64,000 nucleotides of DNA from CAVZBW01 sp963773635. GTDB lineage: Bacteria; Actinomycetota; Acidimicrobiia; Acidimicrobiales; RAAP-2. The notes beneath the pieces were generated by a model. It saw only the letters and a program-made list of their open reading frames with translations, made no database searches and was not told where the DNA came from. Positions 16,713 through 25,989 of the stretch are shown here, piece after piece. The translations under genes and the position numbers were made by a program. The stretch lies in contig CAVZBW010000005.1 in assembly GCA_963773635.1 (NCBI GenBank), positions 2,542,001-2,606,000 of the forward strand, written 5' to 3'. How positions within the stretch are numbered: position 1 is the first letter of the stretch; every line of letters begins with the position of its first letter.

Positions 16713-17033
16713 TCAGTCGCTGAGCGGCTGACCGTCGACGGTCACCTGAGCACGGTCCGGATAGAAGGACAACATCGCTTTCACTTCCGCTGCCTCAGTC
16801 GTAGGCGTCTCGTAGCTCCACGCGAGTCCGTCATGGGTCTCGCCGTCGATGTCGACAGACCAGTATGACGCCTCACCCTTGAACGGACATCTGGTATGGA
16901 ACGTCGTGGGCAGCAGGAGATCCATCCGCACGTCGTCCCGCGGCAGGTAGTACCGGGCTGGCAGCCCGGTCTCGTCGAGCTTCATGGCCCGGTCGGTGGT
17001 GGCAAGCAGCTGGCCGCCCAGCCTGACTTCCAC
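16713..17033 (-). CDS. DUF427 domain protein
   Basis: A 106-residue single-domain protein of the DUF427 family, with the typical core LDETGLPARYYLPRDDVRMDLL (span) and TRCPFKGEASYWSV followed by AWSYETPTTEAAEVKAMLSFY. The biochemical role of the family is unknown. It starts with GTG at 17033; family-like residues (RPAAH) continue just upstream in frame, so the true start may be slightly earlier. It stands alone. Confidence 0.8.
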   Translation of the reverse strand: MEVRLGGQLLATTDRAMKLDETGLPARYYLPRDDVRMDLLLPTTFHTRCPFKGEASYWSVDIDGETHDGLAWSYETPTTEAAEVKAMLSFYPDRAQVTVDGQPLSD

Positions 17034-17191
17034 GTGGGCGGCGGGCCGGGACGATGCTGACGGTATGGCCTCGTGTCATAGCTACTTCAACGGCTCGGGC
17101 GATCAGTGCTATTCCTGATCCTCGAGCGCCTTGGCTCCTGACCCTCCACTGCGACCGGATCTCTAATCGCCCAGCGCCGTGACAGTAAGGA

Positions 17192-17929
17192 TCATCTGTA
17201 GCTTCGAGAACTGGGGACAGATTCTGTGGCTATCGCTACGAGGACCCGAGCCATGTCCGCGGGCCGGCTCAGAAACGGAGAATGCGACGCCCACAGCAAG
17301 TGTGCGTTGGTTAGCCCTAGGCGGCGGAGAGAACTCTCATGATAGTAGTTGATACCCGATCGGTCATCGAGACAGGCGATCAGGGTTCTTGGCGTGTCCA
17401 GCTCCCAAAACGAGCGCATCTCGATCGCGGTTTCCGTCGGACCGATCTGCTGCGGGGTCAGTCGAGCGAACGCGGCTCGCGCGGTGGCCTCGTCACAATC
17501 ATGAAAGAAGTGGTCGCGGGCTCCCTCGTACGAGGAAAAGGTCATCTCCGGTCCGTGAGGTCCTTCGCTGACCTCGTAATACCTACTGGTCCCCGCCACG
17601 TCGACGGAGTGGGTAGCACCCATGGCCTCACCTTCGACGGGCACTCCTGCGGCGAGGTAGACAAGGTGGCTGAGCGAATCGCCAAAGGCGTCCGCCGCGA
17701 TTGATGTGACATAGCCGCCCATTGAATGACCCACGAGGACATCACCATCCCGGAGGACCTCGACGACGGCATCCCGGTAGCCCTCGAGGGTTGCCCGTTC
17801 GGCAACTCGGGCTCCGTGGCCGGGAAGGTCGGGCGCCACCGCGGTGTGACCTGCCCCCTGCAGTTCGATGATCATCGGCTCCCAGCACCACGCACCATGA
17901 AAGCCGCCGTGGACGAGGACGAATCGCAT
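17192..17929 (-). CDS. Alpha/beta hydrolase (MenH/esterase-like)
   Basis: A 245-residue cytoplasmic hydrolase starting MRFVLVHGGFHGAWCWEP, which is the first strand and oxyanion loop of the fold. The nucleophile is Ser in GHSMGGYV; PDLPGHGARV precedes it; the catalytic His lies in ASHSPFLSRP near the C-terminus. Such enzymes cleave esters or amides of small molecules; the small alpha/beta proteins of plant esterase type are similar. The substrate is unknown. The ATG at 17929 begins exactly at the fold; longer frames add unrelated residues. Confidence 0.82.
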   Translation of the reverse strand: MRFVLVHGGFHGAWCWEPMIIELQGAGHTAVAPDLPGHGARVAERATLEGYRDAVVEVLRDGDVLVGHSMGGYVTSIAADAFGDSLSHLVYLAAGVPVEGEAMGATHSVDVAGTSRYYEVSEGPHGPEMTFSSYEGARDHFFHDCDEATARAAFARLTPQQIGPTETAIEMRSFWELDTPRTLIACLDDRSGINYYHESSLRRLGLTNAHLLWASHSPFLSRPADMARVLVAIATESVPSSRSYR

Positions 17930-18075
17930 GGAAAGCCATTGTTGATCAAATGACGGGCCCGGTCCAGAAGCAATGGAGCGCGTCTCTTCCTCGGCGGTCA
18001 GCGACCCTAACGAAGCTCTTGTGCTCGCCCTACACCGGGACTGCGGAACAGCCCTGTGACGGTCAGACTGGTCCG

Positions 18076-18657
18076 GTGACCTTCGCACCTCCCCCGCGCT
18101 CGGCATGCTGGCGACATACCGGCCTTCGAGTCGGCTTCGAGGTCGCCTATTTCACTTGCAACCCTGACGGGCTAGAGATCCGTGGAACGACTACTGGGAT
18201 CCAAGACGATGACCCGTGGATCGTGAGCTACACCGTGACACTGGATGACTCGTGGCACACGCGAGCCGTGCGGGTCATGTCGACAAGCATCGAAGCAGTC
18301 GCCGAGCGTTTGATCGACTCCGATGGCCAGGGTCATTGGACGGTGGACGGTAAGTCGGCGATAGAGCTCGACGGTTGCCTCGATGTGGACCTCGAGTCAT
18401 CGGCCATGACCAACGCCCTGCCAGTCCATCGTCTCGACCTCGCAGTCGGTGATACGGCAGCCGCGCCTGCCGCCTATCTACGAGCACCTGCCTTGGAGGT
18501 TGAGAGACTCGAACAGCACTACACCCGAATCGACGATCAAGACGGTCTTCAGCGATACGACTACCAAGCTCCTCGTTTCGACTTCCGATCCGTCTTGTCT
18601 TATGACCGGCACGGCCTCGTGCTCCATTACCCAGGCATAGCCGAGCGCGCTCAATGA
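18076..18657 (+). CDS. Putative glycolipid-binding family protein (DUF1089 type)
   Basis: A 193-residue protein with the family pattern: VTFAPPPRSACWRHTGLRVGFEVAYF as the start span, then TTTGIQDDDPWIVSYTVTLD, GHWTVDG, and DGCLDVDLESSAMTNALPVHRL. The last block is characteristic of the putative glycolipid-binding family. The mycobacterial-type members have no defined enzymatic role. The GTG at 18076 is selected because family similarity begins there. Confidence 0.75.
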   Translation: MTFAPPPRSACWRHTGLRVGFEVAYFTCNPDGLEIRGTTTGIQDDDPWIVSYTVTLDDSWHTRAVRVMSTSIEAVAERLIDSDGQGHWTVDGKSAIELDGCLDVDLESSAMTNALPVHRLDLAVGDTAAAPAAYLRAPALEVERLEQHYTRIDDQDGLQRYDYQAPRFDFRSVLSYDRHGLVLHYPGIAERAQ

Positions 18658-18697
18658 GAACTGTCCTGACCTCCCGGCGATCGCGAGCGCCCGCCGA

Positions 18698-19084
18698 CTA
18701 ACTGACGTAAGAGAGCGCCTCAGCCTTGTCGTCGAAGCCGACAATCTCCACGACTCTGCCGTTGCGTACGGTGAGCACCTGGAATCGAAGGGCCGTTCCG
18801 CCACGCTCCCGGGCGTTCCCTGTGCCTCGCACGCTCATGCTCACGAGAAGCCGATCACCAAGGACTTCGACGGTATACACGCTTGCCCGGACGCCAGCAT
18901 CTCGACCGCGCTCGTACCAGGCCAGCACTTGGTTGCGGCTCTTGCATCCGGGATTTCGAGCGCCAGGCGCTCCCCACGTCACGCTCGGGTCGAGCAGCTC
19001 CGCAAAGGCTGCGAGGTCCTCCGATACGAGTGCCTTTTTGACCAGCGCGGCGATCTCGTCCATGTCCTTTCCCATCGATCCCAT
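18698..19084 (-). CDS. SnoaL/NTF2-like fold protein
   Basis: A 128-residue protein of the NTF2-like superfamily: IAALVKKALVSEDLAAFAELLDPSVTWGAPG (span), CKSRNQVLAWYERG and ALRFQVLTVRNGRVVEIVGFDD. Members are small cone-shaped binding proteins or isomerases/hydrolases of polyketide, terpene or xenobiotic pathways. No catalytic residues point to one of these. It is divergent from the RsbU-like gene with only 33 bases between. Confidence 0.75.
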   Translation of the reverse strand: MGSMGKDMDEIAALVKKALVSEDLAAFAELLDPSVTWGAPGARNPGCKSRNQVLAWYERGRDAGVRASVYTVEVLGDRLLVSMSVRGTGNARERGGTALRFQVLTVRNGRVVEIVGFDDKAEALSYVS

Positions 19085-19117
19085 CGTGCCACCTGAGGTT
19101 CGACTGTAGGATCCCCC
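19085..19117. promoter_or_regulatory. Overlapping divergent promoters
   Basis: On the plus strand TAGGAT ends five bases before the GTG of the phosphatase gene, the spacing expected of a leaderless actinobacterial transcript. On the minus strand TACAGT, an equally good -10 box, overlaps the same few bases and serves the NTF2-like gene. The two genes are probably transcribed in competition. Confidence 0.4.
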
Positions 19118-20920
19118 GTGAGTGTGGCGGCGCGCATCTCGGGGGCGTCCTTGATGGACCTAGCCACGGCTACTCAGACAGCGGAACCATCGGCGGCGGA
19201 GCGCGCTGTTCCCTCGCCGGGTGCCCCGCTCAGGGTGAGAACGCTCCGACTGCGGATGCCGACTCTGATCGTCGTGATCCTCGGTCTTGTGGTCACCGTC
19301 GTACTCACCATCTTGGCTCGAGGCAACTACACCGATACCGAACAGCGGCTCACAGCACTTCAGACCCGTCTCACCGGGCAGTTGCTGGAGACGGCGCCCC
19401 TCCAGATCGAAAGCACACTCGACCGGGTTGCCGGCCTCAGTGCGGAGTCGAATGACCCCGTGGCCACGTTCGAGTCGGCGATTGCGCCGTCGATGCGACC
19501 ACGGGGCCAGTTTGTATCCTCATCGTTGGTTCTCGTTCCGTCGACCGGTCCACGGGTGCTGGCTCACTTGGGCGCTACGCCGATCAGGAACCCCGAAGGT
19601 GCCGTCTCCACAGCGATCTACGAGCGGGCAGCGAGGTCGACCTCTCTCGTCACGACGCGGGCGGTCTCGCACGGAGTGCAGCGCCTGGGCTTCCTCGTCT
19701 CGGCCCACGGGCCGGGTGGCACCTTCGTCGTCGGAGCGGGACAACAGTTGCCGGCGGCTGCACACATCGCGATCCCGGCCGGCTCTCCGGAAGCTCAGTT
19801 GAACGTTGCGCTCTATTACGGAAAGCGTGTCAGGCCAAGCGATCTGATTGCGACCAATTCGCCGAGCCTGCCGATCAGTGGCACCTCCTCAAGGGTGACC
19901 GAGTCGTTCGGCACAAGTTGGCTCACACTTGTCGCCGCGCCCAGCTCTCCACTCACCGGAGGTTGGGCCGAGAACCTTCCGTGGGTAATCCTCGTAGCCG
20001 GACTGGCGCTGACCGCGAGTGCGGCCGTCATCGCAGAGTGGCTCGCCCGGCGCCGTAGTCTCGCCGAGACCGTCGCCGGAGAGACCCACGAGCTGTACCA
20101 AGAGCAGCGCATCGTCGCGGAGACGCTGCAAGTCGCGCTCTTGCCCAAGGACCTTCCACTGTTGCGCGGGTTTGACGTCGCGGCGCGCTACCTGCCGGCC
20201 ACGCGCGGTGTGGAAGTAGGAGGAGACTGGTACAGCGTGACACCGGTCGATCCAGACCGGTTCGTGTTCGTCGTTGGTGACGTGTCCGGACACGGCATCA
20301 GTGCGGCCAGCACGATGGCTACCCTGCGGTTCACCATCCGAGCGCTGGCAAAGCTCGGGTTGCCGCCCGCCGAGATCCTGGAGCGAGCGAACGGGGAAAT
20401 CGACGTCGTGGACGGTGGACACTTCGCTACGGCGCTCATCGGATCGGTCGACATCTCTGCCGGCACCCTGACCCTGGCAAGCGCAGGCCATCTTCCTCCC
20501 CTGCTGGTCACGCCGAGTGGCTCCGCCTACGTCGATCTCGCCGTCAGGCCGCCGCTCGGGCTCCGCCAGCTCTCGTTCGAGGAGAGGACCATCGAGTTCG
20601 CTTGCGGAAGCACCCTTGTCGCCTTCACCGACGGGTTGGTCGAGAGGCGAGATACGGGCATCGATGCCGGATTGGATCGGCTCGCGTTCGTGGCATCGAG
20701 TCCCGAGGCCGCTCCGAGCAACGTCATGGCGTCCGTCCTCGCCGACCTCCCCGGCCCCGATCACGAAGACGACGTGGCGTTCCTGGTAATTCGGCGCCTC
20801 GACGAGGTCGCGAGGCCACCGGCCGCGAGTTCGGCTGCCGACGGACCGATATCGACCACTTCACCACCTGGACTCGAACGGCACCGAGAAGATCGAGAGC
20901 CGACGGTCCCAACCACCTGA
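19118..20920 (+). CDS. Membrane-bound RsbU/SpoIIE-type PP2C phosphatase
   Basis: A 600-residue signalling protein. One membrane helix near residues 48-68 (TLIVVILGLVVTVVLTILA) and another near 290-312 (LPWVILVAGLALTASAAVI) enclose a roughly 220-residue extracellular sensor region. The cytoplasmic part is a PP2C-type phosphatase with VEVGGDWYSV, VVGDVSGHGISAA, FTDGLVERRDTGID and HEDDVAFLVIR carrying the metal-binding acidic residues. Such proteins dephosphorylate anti-anti-sigma factors and so release stress sigma factors. No anti-sigma or anti-anti-sigma gene is nearby. The start is GTG at 19118; an ATG 12 codons on is possible. Confidence 0.9.
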   Translation: MSVAARISGASLMDLATATQTAEPSAAERAVPSPGAPLRVRTLRLRMPTLIVVILGLVVTVVLTILARGNYTDTEQRLTALQTRLTGQLLETAPLQIESTLDRVAGLSAESNDPVATFESAIAPSMRPRGQFVSSSLVLVPSTGPRVLAHLGATPIRNPEGAVSTAIYERAARSTSLVTTRAVSHGVQRLGFLVSAHGPGGTFVVGAGQQLPAAAHIAIPAGSPEAQLNVALYYGKRVRPSDLIATNSPSLPISGTSSRVTESFGTSWLTLVAAPSSPLTGGWAENLPWVILVAGLALTASAAVIAEWLARRRSLAETVAGETHELYQEQRIVAETLQVALLPKDLPLLRGFDVAARYLPATRGVEVGGDWYSVTPVDPDRFVFVVGDVSGHGISAASTMATLRFTIRALAKLGLPPAEILERANGEIDVVDGGHFATALIGSVDISAGTLTLASAGHLPPLLVTPSGSAYVDLAVRPPLGLRQLSFEERTIEFACGSTLVAFTDGLVERRDTGIDAGLDRLAFVASSPEAAPSNVMASVLADLPGPDHEDDVAFLVIRRLDEVARPPAASSAADGPISTTSPPGLERHREDREPTVPTT

Positions 20921-21110
20921 GCCGCTCCGGCCACGACACCGAGACCGCCTACGACGCTGGCCCTGCCCAGCGGGGCCCGGGGCAGGGTGTCCGACGGGCT
21001 CTGCCGCCCGTGAATCGTCACGCCCTTCCAGGTACTGTCTGCTGGACTTATGTTCGCTGCGTAGCGAGCGTCATCAAACCAGGACTCCGACGTTGACATG
21101 GAGAGAGCGC

Positions 21111-21830
21111 ATGCGGATCGAGGACATTGAGTACATGGTTGGAGGGAGCCGGATGGTCGGACATCTGGCCATCGACGAGGGGGAGCCCAGGTCCCGGCCC
21201 GGCGTGTTGGTATGTCACGAGGGTCCAGGCCTCGACGAGCACGCCAAAGGTCGTGCCGAGCGCCTCGCCGGTTTGGGTTATGCCGCCTTCGCCCTCGACT
21301 ACCACGGCGAGGGCAAGCCGCTCGAGCGGGACGAGATGATGGGGCGGCTGGGGACGCTCATGGGCGATCCCGACAAGATTCGGGAGCTGGCCAATGCCGG
21401 GTTGGCAAACCTACTGGCCCAAGACGAGGTCGATCCCACCAGGGTGGCGGCCATCGGGTACTGCTTCGGTGGCACGATGGCTCTCGAGCTGGCGCGCAGT
21501 GGCGCCGATCTCGCCGTCGTCGTCGGGTTCCACTCGGGGCTGGGGACACAACGTCCCGCTCGCACCGGCGAGGTGAAAGCCGGGATCCTCGTATGCATTG
21601 GCGCCGATGATCCGATGGTGCCGGCGGAGCAGCGGGCGGCGTTCGAGCAGGAGATGCGGGTCGCCGACGTCGACTGGCGCATGAACATCTACGGCGGTGC
21701 CGTGCACAGCTTCACCAACCCCAATGCCGAGCTGTCGGGATTCCCCGGGGTGGCGTACCACCAGCCCACAGACGAACGGTCCTGGCGAGCCATGCTCGAC
21801 TTCTTCGACGAGCGACTGGGCCCCTGTTGA
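21111..21830 (+). CDS. Dienelactone hydrolase family protein
   Basis: A 239-residue alpha/beta hydrolase of the dienelactone hydrolase family. The catalytic triad is Cys118 in IGYCFGGTM, Asp167 in GADDPMV and His199 in GGAVHSF. VCHEGPGLDEHAK and ALDYHGEGKPL are typical family blocks. The classical enzyme opens dienelactones in chloroaromatic breakdown, but many homologues act on other lactones or esters. GAGAGAG lies just ahead of the ATG at 21111, which is preferred to an upstream TTG. It is followed by a mycofactocin-type SDR in the same direction. Confidence 0.9.
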   Translation: MRIEDIEYMVGGSRMVGHLAIDEGEPRSRPGVLVCHEGPGLDEHAKGRAERLAGLGYAAFALDYHGEGKPLERDEMMGRLGTLMGDPDKIRELANAGLANLLAQDEVDPTRVAAIGYCFGGTMALELARSGADLAVVVGFHSGLGTQRPARTGEVKAGILVCIGADDPMVPAEQRAAFEQEMRVADVDWRMNIYGGAVHSFTNPNAELSGFPGVAYHQPTDERSWRAMLDFFDERLGPC

Positions 21831-21943
21831 TCGGAGTCTGATTCGTCCCTCTTGGCCACTCCTCCGAAGAGAGCGGGTCCTTGGCCTGCTGCCCAGGTCA
21901 TACGACAGGTCGATCCTGGTGGATCAGGATTATCCTCTTGGCC

Positions 21944-22771
21944 ATGGCGCTGGTCCAAGGAAAGGTCGCATTCATCACCGGAGCAGCACGCGGACAAGGC
22001 CGGGCGCATGCTGTGCGCCTCGCGGAGGAGGGCGCGGACATCATCGGCGTAGACGTATGCGCCGACATCGCTTCGGTGCCGTATCCGCTGGGCTCCGCGG
22101 AGGAGCTGGGGGAGACCGCGGAGCTGATTGAGAAGACCGGACGGCGCGCCCTGATGCGAAGAGCCGATGTTCGCCACTCCAGCGAGCTACGAGACGCCGT
22201 GGCGATGGGTATCGCCCAGTTTGGGCACATCGACATCGTGGTCGCCAACGCGGGGATCGCGACGATGGGCCCCGATTCGACGGATCAGGAGGCGGAAGCT
22301 GCCTGGGAGGACGTGCTCGCAGTCAACCTGACCGGGGTGTGGAACACGGTCCGGGCCTGCATGCACTCAATGATCGCACGAGGTGAGGGCGGATCGATCA
22401 TCCTCACCTCCTCGACGGCCGGGCTGAAAGGCCTCGCGTCCCCCGGTTCGTTTGGCCACGAGGCCTACGGCGCCGCCAAGCACGGCGTCGTCGGGCTGAT
22501 GCGGCAGTTCGCCGTTGAGCTGTCGAGCGCCCGCATCCGTGTGAACAGCGTGCACCCGACCGGCGTGGACACCATGATGGTCCGCAACCCGGCCATGGAG
22601 AAGTTCCTTGGCGAGTTCCCCGACGCGATCTCGAGCCTCACCAACCTGCTGCCTGTCGAACTCCTTCAACCGCGCGACATCAGCGACGCGGTCCTGTTCC
22701 TGGCCTCGGACATGGCGCGCTACATCACGGGGGTGACCCTTCCCGTCGACGCCGGATTTACGGTCAAGTAA
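21944..22771 (+). CDS. Mycofactocin-coupled SDR family oxidoreductase
   Basis: A 275-residue short-chain dehydrogenase, the exact length usual for the mycofactocin-coupled group. It has GKVAFITGAARGQGRAHAVR with a nucleotide-binding glycine motif, then the subgroup insert ADIIGVDVCADIASVPYPLG, the NAG motif in VVANAGIA, the catalytic Ser in LTSSTAGLKG and the YGAAKHGV motif. These enzymes keep NAD tightly bound and pass electrons to mycofactocin; many oxidise alcohols. No mycofactocin biosynthesis genes lie in the window. TATCCT seven bases before the ATG suggests a leaderless transcript. Confidence 0.9.
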   Translation: MALVQGKVAFITGAARGQGRAHAVRLAEEGADIIGVDVCADIASVPYPLGSAEELGETAELIEKTGRRALMRRADVRHSSELRDAVAMGIAQFGHIDIVVANAGIATMGPDSTDQEAEAAWEDVLAVNLTGVWNTVRACMHSMIARGEGGSIILTSSTAGLKGLASPGSFGHEAYGAAKHGVVGLMRQFAVELSSARIRVNSVHPTGVDTMMVRNPAMEKFLGEFPDAISSLTNLLPVELLQPRDISDAVLFLASDMARYITGVTLPVDAGFTVK

Positions 22772-22843
22772 GAACCCCAGCCCGCGCACCCCTGGAGCTG
22801 CTCGTTCGCACACCGCGCCGGCTCGGTCCGGCAGGCCCGAGCG

Positions 22844-23392
<549 letters not shown>

Positions 23393-23620
23393 TCGCAAGA
23401 GTACCGCCGATGGGGTGCACCGGCGATGTGTCGCCGAAGTCGTGATCTGTCGCAGTCTGCGCTGGTCGACGAGGTCGGTGGCGGTCCAGTAAGCCTTCCT
23501 CGACAAAGTCGCCCGAGGAGAGGCCACCGTGGTCCGGATCACCACATCCGCGACACACTATTGGCCGAGTCGTTTAGCTTGAATGAAATATCGGGCCGGA
23601 CACGGGGTAATGGAGTGGAG

Positions 23621-23908
23621 GTGAGTGAAGTGCCACACACCTCAATCTGCGACGCTTGCGAAGTCGTGATGGAGCACCCGACGGAGGTAGAGGCCAACGA
23701 TTGGGTGTTTGTCCACGCCAGGGAGGTGCACAACACGATCCTCGTCGAGGCTGACGTCATCGACCTGGCTGACGGTCGCACCGAGACATTCATCTGGCCG
23801 CGAAATCTCCCGCTTGACGCCGACTCTGCAGGGGAGGCGATGGAGCGGATTAGTCGCCGTGCCTCGACGACCTCGTATGCGTTCATGAGAAAGGTGAGGT
23901 CGACGTAG
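23621..23908 (+). CDS. Small hypothetical protein
   Basis: A 95-residue acidic protein (VSEVPHTSICDACEVVMEHP, later VHAREVHNTILVEADVIDLA). Two cysteines spaced as CDAC near the N-terminus could bind metal. GGAG five bases upstream supports the GTG at 23621. Family unknown. It is an unlinked single gene. Confidence 0.5.
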   Translation: MSEVPHTSICDACEVVMEHPTEVEANDWVFVHAREVHNTILVEADVIDLADGRTETFIWPRNLPLDADSAGEAMERISRRASTTSYAFMRKVRST

Positions 23909-24035
23909 GGAAGCCGAGTAGCACCTGTGCGCCCGATTCGTCGCCCTCGTTGATGGTAGAGATGAGCGCCCCGATGACCGCCCTTGTTCGACATTCGCCT
24001 GCCTCTCCATCCCAGCGTGTTGGTACCCTGCGCCG

Positions 24036-24884
24036 ATGGTCAGCGACTTACTCCCCGCCCTGCGAACCCAACGCAGCTGGATCAACTACAACCCCGGACC
24101 ACCGTTCGACTTTCTCCTCGGCAAGCACCCAGTTACGAGCAAGCAGCTGGAGGCCGAGCTCGGCCTGCTCTACCGCGCTGGCTTTCGGGGCCTCGTGACC
24201 AACACCATGGCATTCGGGCTCGAACGGGCACCGCAGATCGCCAAGGACATCGGCTTCGAGCACGTCGTAGCCAAGCTCTGGTGGCAGGACGACGACTTGT
24301 TGGCGCGCGAGAAGGCCAACCTCGACGATGCGCTCGACGCGGTGGACGCCGTCTGTGTGGGCAACGAGATCATCCAGAAGGGGATCGCCGATCTCGAACG
24401 ACTTGTCCGCGAGGTCGACGAGGTTCGAGAGCGATCCGGGCGTCCCGTGACCACTGGCTTCCAACCGCCCGACTGGCAGTACCACCCGGACCTGGCGACC
24501 TCGGTTGGTGACTTCTCGTTTCTGAACATCCACCCCTGGTGGGTGCTGCACCGCAACGACCCCGTCACAGCCGCCGGTTGGGTATCCGAGGCTTACCAAC
24601 TCGTCGCCAACACACCGGGTATCTCGCCCGATCGCATCGTGGTGGTCCAAGAGACGTCCTTCCCGAGCGCCGCCCAGCCGCCGGAGTCGGCGCCGGGCGC
24701 AACACCGGAGAACCAGCGCCGGTTCTACGAGTTGCTGCTGGCGACCGACGTCCCCTTCGTGTGGTTCTTGGCGGTGGACTCCCCGATGCATCGCGTGGCA
24801 TCCCCGGTGGGCGGCTTCGGGGGGCTGTGGGATGAGCATTGGCAACCGAAGCCTGTGGTCGATCTCCTCGGCGCTATCCGGTAG
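24036..24884 (+). CDS. Putative TIM-barrel glycoside hydrolase (GH17-like)
   Basis: A 282-residue protein that looks like an (alpha/beta)8-barrel glycosidase of clan GH-A. The two expected carboxylates are visible: Glu in VCVGNEIIQ near residue 110 and Glu in IVVVQETSFP near residue 207, with FLNIHPWW between them. Its sequence pattern (GFRGLVTNTMAFGLERAPQIAK, span) recalls exo-beta-1,3-glucanases of family GH17. It has no signal peptide, which would be unusual for a polysaccharidase. TACCCT six bases before the ATG suggests leaderless transcription. Confidence 0.6.
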   Translation: MVSDLLPALRTQRSWINYNPGPPFDFLLGKHPVTSKQLEAELGLLYRAGFRGLVTNTMAFGLERAPQIAKDIGFEHVVAKLWWQDDDLLAREKANLDDALDAVDAVCVGNEIIQKGIADLERLVREVDEVRERSGRPVTTGFQPPDWQYHPDLATSVGDFSFLNIHPWWVLHRNDPVTAAGWVSEAYQLVANTPGISPDRIVVVQETSFPSAAQPPESAPGATPENQRRFYELLLATDVPFVWFLAVDSPMHRVASPVGGFGGLWDEHWQPKPVVDLLGAIR

Positions 24885-24921
24885 CCGGTGGCTCGCCTTG
24901 CCGAAATGCCAGGCTGAGCCG

Positions 24922-25272
24922 ATGAACCTCGATGTGCTCTTTGCCGGTGTCCCGGTCAGCGATTTCCGGGCAGCCAAAGCTTGGTACGAAGGCTTCTTCG
25001 GCCGCCCAGCGGACGTCGTCGCGCATGACGAGGAAGTGATGTGGCAGGTGACAGGGGGCGGATGGCTGTACATCGTCGGCGACCGGGAGCGCGCCGGCAA
25101 CGGCATCGTCAGCATGGCGGTGCCGGCAATTGAAGCGGCCGTCTCAGCACTCGAAACGCGCGGTGTGACCGCTGGGCCGATCGAGGAACGGGGCGATGCA
25201 GGTTGGAAGGCCATGGTGAGGGATCCCGACGGCAACTCGATCGCGATCATCCAGGTGTCTCACGACGGATGA
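24922..25272 (+). CDS. VOC superfamily (glyoxalase/bleomycin-resistance fold) protein
   Basis: A 116-residue protein with one glyoxalase-type module: VLFAGVPVSDFRAAKAWYEGFFG (span), GWLYIVGD, and AMVRDPDGNSIAIIQ at the end. These small proteins dimerise and bind metals for isomerase or dioxygenase chemistry, or bind drugs. The ligand is unknown. The ATG at 24922 starts the domain; the upstream in-frame region lies inside the previous gene. Confidence 0.8.
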   Translation: MNLDVLFAGVPVSDFRAAKAWYEGFFGRPADVVAHDEEVMWQVTGGGWLYIVGDRERAGNGIVSMAVPAIEAAVSALETRGVTAGPIEERGDAGWKAMVRDPDGNSIAIIQVSHDG

Positions 25273-25326
25273 CGCGGGCCAAATGCCCACCACGCTGATC
25301 GGCCCGGCTGTGCTAGCAACGAGGCG

Positions 25327-25956
25327 ATGAGCGATACCCCTCATAGCAATTTGCCTGGTCCTGTTCCATCTCGGTCCCCATCCGAATTCAACGAGACTTA
25401 CACCGGCACTCCGCCCTGGGATATCGGACGCCCCCAGCCTGCCTTCCTTCAACTGGCCGAGGCGGGCGAGATCCAGGGCCGAGTGCTCGACGCCGGATGT
25501 GGCACCGGTGAACATGTCCTCATGCTCGCCCAACGGGACCTCGACACGACCGGGGTGGACGCCGCGCCTCGGGCCATCGAGGCGGCGCAACGCAAGGCCG
25601 CCGCACGGGGCATCAATGCGCGTTTCATGGTGTGGGACGCCCTGTGCCTGAGCGATCTCGGAGAGCAGTTCGACACGGTGATCGACAGTGGACTGTTTCA
25701 CGTCTTCGACGATGAGAGCCGGGCCCGCTACGTGGAATCGCTGGGCGAGGTGGTCCGCACAGGCGGCAGCTACCTCATGTGCTGCTTCAGCGATCGTCAG
25801 CCCGGCGACTGGGGCCCCCGGCGTGTCCGGCGGGACGAGATCCGCTCCGCGTTCTCGGTGGGGTGGGTGGTGGAGTCGATCGAGGCGGCCCAGTTCGAGA
25901 CCAACCTGGATCCGCCAATCGTCGAGGCCTGGCTGGCGAAGATCACCCGGTCCTGA
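25327..25956 (+). CDS. SAM-dependent methyltransferase (class I, TPMT-like)
   Basis: A 209-residue methyltransferase with PPWDIGRPQPAFLQLAE, then motif I VLDAGCGTGEHVLMLA, the acidic GVDAAPRAIEAA and DTVIDSGLFHVFDD. The order resembles thiopurine S-methyltransferase-like enzymes. The substrate is unknown. The start has GAGG just upstream. Confidence 0.85.
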   Translation: MSDTPHSNLPGPVPSRSPSEFNETYTGTPPWDIGRPQPAFLQLAEAGEIQGRVLDAGCGTGEHVLMLAQRDLDTTGVDAAPRAIEAAQRKAAARGINARFMVWDALCLSDLGEQFDTVIDSGLFHVFDDESRARYVESLGEVVRTGGSYLMCCFSDRQPGDWGPRRVRRDEIRSAFSVGWVVESIEAAQFETNLDPPIVEAWLAKITRS

Positions 25957-25989
25957 GCGCCGCTGAGGCGGCGGCGACATGCGGGAGGC

